Assembly: GCF_014596575.1 (NCBI RefSeq)
Contig: NZ_NASZ01000021.1
Location: forward strand, 1 to 64,000
Length of the DNA: 64,000 nucleotides
Source of the DNA: Flavobacterium pokkalii
Lineage (GTDB): Bacteria > Bacteroidota > Bacteroidia > Flavobacteriales > Flavobacteriaceae
Direction of reading: 5' to 3'
Positions 60,764 through 64,000 of the stretch are shown here, piece by piece. Position 1 is the stretch's first letter; each line of letters begins with the position of its first letter. Both the position numbers and the translations under genes were made by a program. Under the pieces are notes generated by a model. That model ran no database searches. It was not told the DNA's origin and saw nothing but the letters and a program-made list of their open reading frames with translations.

Positions 60764-61315
60764 ATGAAAAAATTAATCTTAGCAGCAATTATGCTTTTTA
60801 GCACCACAGCTGCAATACAAGCACAATCCATTCGTTTGGGTATTAAAGGTGGAGCCAATTTTGCGAATCAAAATGGAGACGATGTACCAGATGTTAACAA
60901 AGAAGGAATCACAAGCTACCATGCGGGTTTAGTTGCAGAAGTTAAATTGATGGATCGCTTTGCTATCCAACCTGAACTTTTATATTCTACACAAGGTGCT
61001 AGCTACAAAAATGCAGGTGAAGAATTTAAAAATGAATTAGGATACTTATCTATTCCTGTATTGGCTAAAATTTATTTAAGCGAAAGCCTAAGTTTAGAAC
61101 TAGGCCCTCAGGCATCTTTTCTGTTAAAAGACAGAAAAAATTTCGATCCAGGAGATGCTAACACATTTGAATTTGCTGCAGTTGGTGGTTTAGGATTAAA
61201 TATCACTAAAAACCTATTCGTACAAGCACGTTATGGACTTGGGTTAACTGAAGCTACTAAAGATGCCGACATAAAAAACTCAACAATTCAGTTGTCAGCA
61301 GGTATAATGTTCTAA
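60764..61315 (+). CDS. Outer-membrane beta-barrel (porin-family) protein, paralogue
   Basis: 183 residues with a signal peptide (AAIMLFSTTAAIQAQ). The barrel sequence parallels that of the 59869 gene: IRLGIKGGANFANQNGDD, LVAEVKLMDRFAIQPELLYSTQGASY, LSLELGPQASFLL and the ending TIQLSAGIMF. A TATATTTA near 60729 may be its -7 element. Function unknown; these small barrels are abundant in Bacteroidetes outer membranes. Confidence 0.87.
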   Translation: MKKLILAAIMLFSTTAAIQAQSIRLGIKGGANFANQNGDDVPDVNKEGITSYHAGLVAEVKLMDRFAIQPELLYSTQGASYKNAGEEFKNELGYLSIPVLAKIYLSESLSLELGPQASFLLKDRKNFDPGDANTFEFAAVGGLGLNITKNLFVQARYGLGLTEATKDADIKNSTIQLSAGIMF

Positions 61316-61343
61316 AATTTTTTTCCGAAACAAATTTTAATTT

Positions 61344-61384
61344 AAACCGTGTCGTTATTTTTTTTAACGACACGGTTTTTTTAT
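61344..61384 (+). terminator. Terminator of the 60764 barrel gene
   Basis: AAACCGTGTCGTTA (61344-61357) pairs perfectly with TAACGACACGGTTT (61365-61378), followed by T. Confidence 0.9.
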
Positions 61385-61406
61385 ATTTTTACAAAAAAGA
61401 TTTTAA

Positions 61407-61820
61407 ATGAAAATTAGCATTATAAACGGACCTAATCTAAACTTATTAGGAAAACGCGAACCTGAAATTTACGGAAGTTTGACTTTCGAAGCCTATTTTG
61501 AAGAATTAAAACAAAAATTTCCATCTGTCGAATTCAACTATTATCAAAGTAATATTGAAGGCGAATTAATTGATAAAATACAGGAATTTGGCTTTACCTA
61601 TGACGGAATCATATTGAATGCCGGAGCTTACACCCATACATCTGTTGGTATTGGTGATGCTGTAAAAGGAATCACCACTCCGGTGGTTGAAGTACATATT
61701 TCTAATACTTTTTCCAGAGAAAGTTTCCGCCATCAATCTTATATTTCCGGAAATGCCAAAGGAGTAGTTTTAGGTTTTGGCTTAAAAAGTTATGATTTAG
61801 CCATACAGTCTTTCCTGTAA
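61407..61820 (+). CDS. aroQ: Type II 3-dehydroquinate dehydratase
   Basis: Third step of the shikimate pathway, trans-elimination of water from 3-dehydroquinate. The 137 residues are near the usual length. INGPNLNLLGKREPEIYG carries the catalytic Tyr, NAGAYTHTSVGIGDA the substrate site and VEVHISNTFSRESFRHQSYIS the catalytic His and the lid. Type II enzymes form dodecamers. Flavobacteria, as I remember, often have aroQ divergent from xerD; here three barrel genes lie between. A strong terminator follows. Confidence 0.95.
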   Translation: MKISIINGPNLNLLGKREPEIYGSLTFEAYFEELKQKFPSVEFNYYQSNIEGELIDKIQEFGFTYDGIILNAGAYTHTSVGIGDAVKGITTPVVEVHISNTFSRESFRHQSYISGNAKGVVLGFGLKSYDLAIQSFL

Positions 61821-61841
61821 TTAACTTTCAAAAATTATTAT

Positions 61842-61886
61842 AAATCCTGTTTTTCTATCTTGGATACGAAAAACAGGATTTTTTGC
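61842..61886 (+). terminator. aroQ terminator
   Basis: AAATCCTGTTTTTC (61842-61855) and GAAAAACAGGATTT (61868-61881) are exact inverted copies, followed by TTTTG. Confidence 0.9.
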
Positions 61887-62003
61887 TAATTGGCAATTCT
61901 AAATAGGCATTACCTCCACTTAAAAAACCTCATAAAGCAACTGAGCAGAATACTTTCGGAAATCTCACTAAACAAACTACTTACTAATCTTAAAAACAAA
62001 AAA

Positions 62004-62021
62004 TACGTATTTAAATAAGTA
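62004..62021. promoter_or_regulatory. Near-palindrome upstream of narK, candidate operator
   Basis: TACGTATTTAAATAAGTA is palindromic at 16 of 18 positions. Its centre is about 85 bases before the predicted narK start. A second inverted pair, AAACTG (62044-62049) and CAGTTT (62069-62074), lies just ahead of the -7 element. Either could bind a regulator of nitrate or low-oxygen genes; the identity is not known. Confidence 0.35.
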
Positions 62022-62082
62022 TTTTTACGTAATTATTTTTCAAAAACTGCGTTTTCGCAACTTTTCGCCAGTTTAAACTACT

Positions 62083-62090
62083 TAAATTTG
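62083..62090 (+). promoter_or_regulatory. -7 element for narK
   Basis: TAAATTTG, 18 bases before the ATG. No TTG at -33, which is common for promoters that need an activator. Confidence 0.55.
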
Positions 62091-62108
62091 TAAAAAAATA
62101 TAAGTAGT

Positions 62109-63593
62109 ATGAAAAACACAACTTCCCTTTCAAAATCGCACCGAATGTTATTTCTCAATACATTAGCTTTCACCGTTTGTTTTGCCTGTTGGACATTAAA
62201 TGGTGTTTTAGTAACCTATTTGGTCGATAAAGGTATTTTCAACTGGAGTGTGGTTCAGGTAGGATGGTTACTAGGAATTCCTATTTTAACCGGAGCTGTA
62301 ATGCGTTTACCAATGGGTATCTTAACGGATAAATTTGGCGGAAAATATGTTTTCTCCTTATTATTATTGCTGTGTTCTATTCCGTTGTTTTTACTTCCGT
62401 TGGCCACTAACTTTTATATGTTTGCTTTTTTAAGTTTTCTTTTTGGAATGGTTGGAACCAGTTTTGCTGTGGGAGTAGGATATACTTCTATTCTATATCC
62501 AAAAGAATGGCAAGGAAGAGCCTTGGGTATTTTTGGAATGGGAAATGCGGGTGCAGCAATTACCACTTTTATTGCTCCTTCCTTATTGAATGAATTTGCA
62601 GTAACAGATCCTGAAAACGGCTGGAAAATTTTACCCGTTATCTATGGTGCTGTACTTTTAGCAATTGGTATTTTGTTTTTAGTTTTTGCTGAAAATAAAA
62701 AAATAGAAAAATCAACCAAAAGCATTCCTCAAATGCTAAATACCTTAAAAAATGTTCGTGTTTGGCGTTTTGGAGCTTACTATTTCTTAGTTTTTGGTTG
62801 CTTTGTGGCTTATTCACAATGGTTATTGCCAAACTTCATGAATGTGTACCAAACCTCCTTAGTTATGGGAGGAATGTTTGCCACATTATTCAGCTTGCCA
62901 TCCGGAGTCATTCGTGCTTTTGGCGGCTACTTGTCTGACAAATACGGAGCGCGTAAAGTGATGTATTGGGTTTTAGGAAGTTCCGCTTTATTTAGTGCTT
63001 TATTAATGGTTCCAAAAATGGAAATTACAACAGCCGGTTCAGGAATTATGGCTAAAAAAGCCGGTGTAATTACAGAAATTAGCCCTACAAACATCAAAGT
63101 TGGAGAAGCGGATTTTCCTTTAACTGCTAAAAAAGAAATCGCAAGTGACGGAAATAACATTTTACCAAGCAAAACTTCCTGGCAGGAAGTCGTGGTAGCA
63201 CAAAATCAAAATGTAGCCAAAAAGGAATTACTGGCACGCGGAATTACTCAAATTAAATTTGATGCCAACATGTGGGTATACTTAATTCTGGTTATTTTAA
63301 TTGGTATTTCCTGGGGAATTGGAAAAGCGGCGGTTTACAAACACATTCCGGAATATTTCCCAAACGAAGTAGGTGTTGTAGGTGGAATGGTAGGACTATT
63401 GGGTGGACTTGGAGGTTTCTTTTGCCCAATTATTTTTAGTTATTTACTTGAATTCACCGGACTTTGGTCCAGTTCGTGGATATTCGTGTTATTATTCTCA
63501 GTAATTTGCCTGGTTTGGATGCATCTTATCATTACAAAAATGATGAATAAAAACGAACCTGTTTTAGCCAAACAAATCGAAGTTTTGACTTAA
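62109..63593 (+). CDS. narK: NarK-type nitrate/nitrite MFS transporter
   Basis: 494 residues of the major facilitator superfamily. FACWTLNGVLVTYLVDKG starts the first helix. The nitrate signature regions are VGTSFAVGVGYTSILYPKEWQGRALGIFGMGNAGAAITTF in the first half and GISWGIGKAAVYKHIPEYFPNEVGVVGGMVGLLGGLGGFF in the second. Between two C-half helices lies an insertion of about 85 residues (about 300-385, GSGIMAKKAGVITEISPTNI and onward) that is hydrophilic and beta-rich and is absent from E. coli NarK. No nitrate reductase genes are in the window. Confidence 0.93.
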   Translation: MKNTTSLSKSHRMLFLNTLAFTVCFACWTLNGVLVTYLVDKGIFNWSVVQVGWLLGIPILTGAVMRLPMGILTDKFGGKYVFSLLLLLCSIPLFLLPLATNFYMFAFLSFLFGMVGTSFAVGVGYTSILYPKEWQGRALGIFGMGNAGAAITTFIAPSLLNEFAVTDPENGWKILPVIYGAVLLAIGILFLVFAENKKIEKSTKSIPQMLNTLKNVRVWRFGAYYFLVFGCFVAYSQWLLPNFMNVYQTSLVMGGMFATLFSLPSGVIRAFGGYLSDKYGARKVMYWVLGSSALFSALLMVPKMEITTAGSGIMAKKAGVITEISPTNIKVGEADFPLTAKKEIASDGNNILPSKTSWQEVVVAQNQNVAKKELLARGITQIKFDANMWVYLILVILIGISWGIGKAAVYKHIPEYFPNEVGVVGGMVGLLGGLGGFFCPIIFSYLLEFTGLWSSSWIFVLLFSVICLVWMHLIITKMMNKNEPVLAKQIEVLT

Positions 63594-63614
63594 ATATTAG
63601 TTTTAAATAAATCA

Positions 63615-63655
63615 AATCCTCTTAGGTTGTCCTTCTGACCTGAGAGGATTTTTTG
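63615..63655 (+). terminator. narK terminator
   Basis: AATCCTCTTAGGT (63615-63627) pairs with ACCTGAGAGGATT (63638-63650) with one G-U, followed by TTTTTG. Confidence 0.88.
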
Positions 63656-63656
63656 T

Positions 63657-63664
63657 TATATTTG
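63657..63664 (+). promoter_or_regulatory. -7 element for the YdeI-like gene
   Basis: TATATTTG, directly behind the narK terminator and 30 bases before the ATG at 63695. Confidence 0.5.
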
Positions 63665-63694
63665 AAAATATAAAACCAAACTTTTCTCTAAAAA

Positions 63695-64000
63695 ATGCAC
63701 GAAAAACCAATCCTCTATTTTAAAAACAATGCCGAATGGAGAACTTGGTTGCACGAAAACTACAATAAATACAAAGCCGTTTATTTAGTATTTTACAAAG
63801 TAGCTCACGAAGCCGAAAGCATGCGCTGGGAAGAAGCGGTAAAAGTGGCTATTTGTTATGGCTGGATTGATTCGACAGTAAAAAAACTGGACGATGACCG
63901 AAGACTCCAACTATTCACCCCAAGAAAAGACAAAAGTGTTTGGAGCAAAGTCAACAAAAATTACATAGAGGAATTGATTGCTACCAACTTAATGCACGAA
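63695..64000 (+). CDS. YdeI/OmpD-associated family protein, cut by the window edge
   Basis: First 102 residues of a gene that runs off the window. ILYFKNNAEWRTWLHENYNK, then WEEAVKVAICYGWIDSTVKKLDDDRRLQLFTPRKDKSVWSKVNKNYIEELI, are the signature of the YdeI family. Members are annotated as bacteriocin-protection or OmpD-associated proteins; a biochemical role is not established. The ATG follows a -7 element by 30 bases. Confidence 0.88.
   Translation, partial: MHEKPILYFKNNAEWRTWLHENYNKYKAVYLVFYKVAHEAESMRWEEAVKVAICYGWIDSTVKKLDDDRRLQLFTPRKDKSVWSKVNKNYIEELIATNLMHE

Overview
The window is a stretch of bacterial chromosome from the Flavobacteriaceae, most likely Flavobacterium or a close relative. 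The reasons are: low G+C with dense AT-rich spacers; about twenty start regions carrying the Bacteroidetes promoter TTG-N(about 19)-TAnnTTTG and no clear Shine-Dalgarno sequences; the thrS-infC-rpmI-rplT block; a transketolase split into two proteins; a TonB receptor with a carboxypeptidase-like regulatory domain; and protein sequences that read as flavobacterial throughout. It is mostly core genome. No phage, insertion sequence, CRISPR array, tRNA or rRNA gene is visible.

Layout. 1-535: a promoter pointing out of the window to the left, degenerate repeats and a Flavo-1-like RNA motif. 536-3817: translation operon thrS-infC-rpmI-rplT, with infC apparently starting at AUA. 3960-6940: a TPR histidine kinase, its response regulator and a lipoprotein. 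6953-16238, minus strand: a secreted amidotransferase-like protein, dnaB, accA, an LTA-synthase-like phosphotransferase, an EamA exporter, an LptF/G permease and tgt. 16660-24970, plus strand: selO, a lipoprotein, an RBBP9-like hydrolase, NfeD plus flotillin, two rhodaneses plus OsmC, and split transketolase. 25105-32183: a MazG-like hydrolase, small membrane proteins, an ECF sigma cluster, a repeat-rich secreted protein and kup. 37311-51359: rpmH, ABC-F, an AGCS symporter, a GlmU-like protein, rpmE, then DUF4199-glycosyltransferase-phosphohexomutase-ABC exporter. 51457-58173: an M23 peptidase/TonB receptor operon (minus) and a coiled-coil protein-zapA-6S RNA-rny block (plus). 58234-64000: xerD, three small outer-membrane barrels, aroQ, narK and the start of a YdeI-like gene.

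The accessory hot spot is 32.2-34.3 kb. It holds a three-TM protein gene of foreign-looking codon use whose flanks resemble the two halves of an integron attC site, then a cluster of REP-like palindromes and truncated RNA motifs, then an antitoxin/toxin pair bracketed by a 60-bp direct repeat. That repeat is a copy of the last codons and terminator of carB, so the toxin-antitoxin module looks like a small island inserted at the 3' end of carB with the gene end regenerated.

The other signals I rate highest are the 6S RNA between zapA and rny, the non-canonical infC start, a dnaB terminator whose stem contains the promoter and signal-peptide codons of the next gene, a structured leader in front of rpmE, and a Tgt that appears to lack the zinc-binding cysteines. 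All functional statements come from reading sequence and remembered family features; no database search was run.
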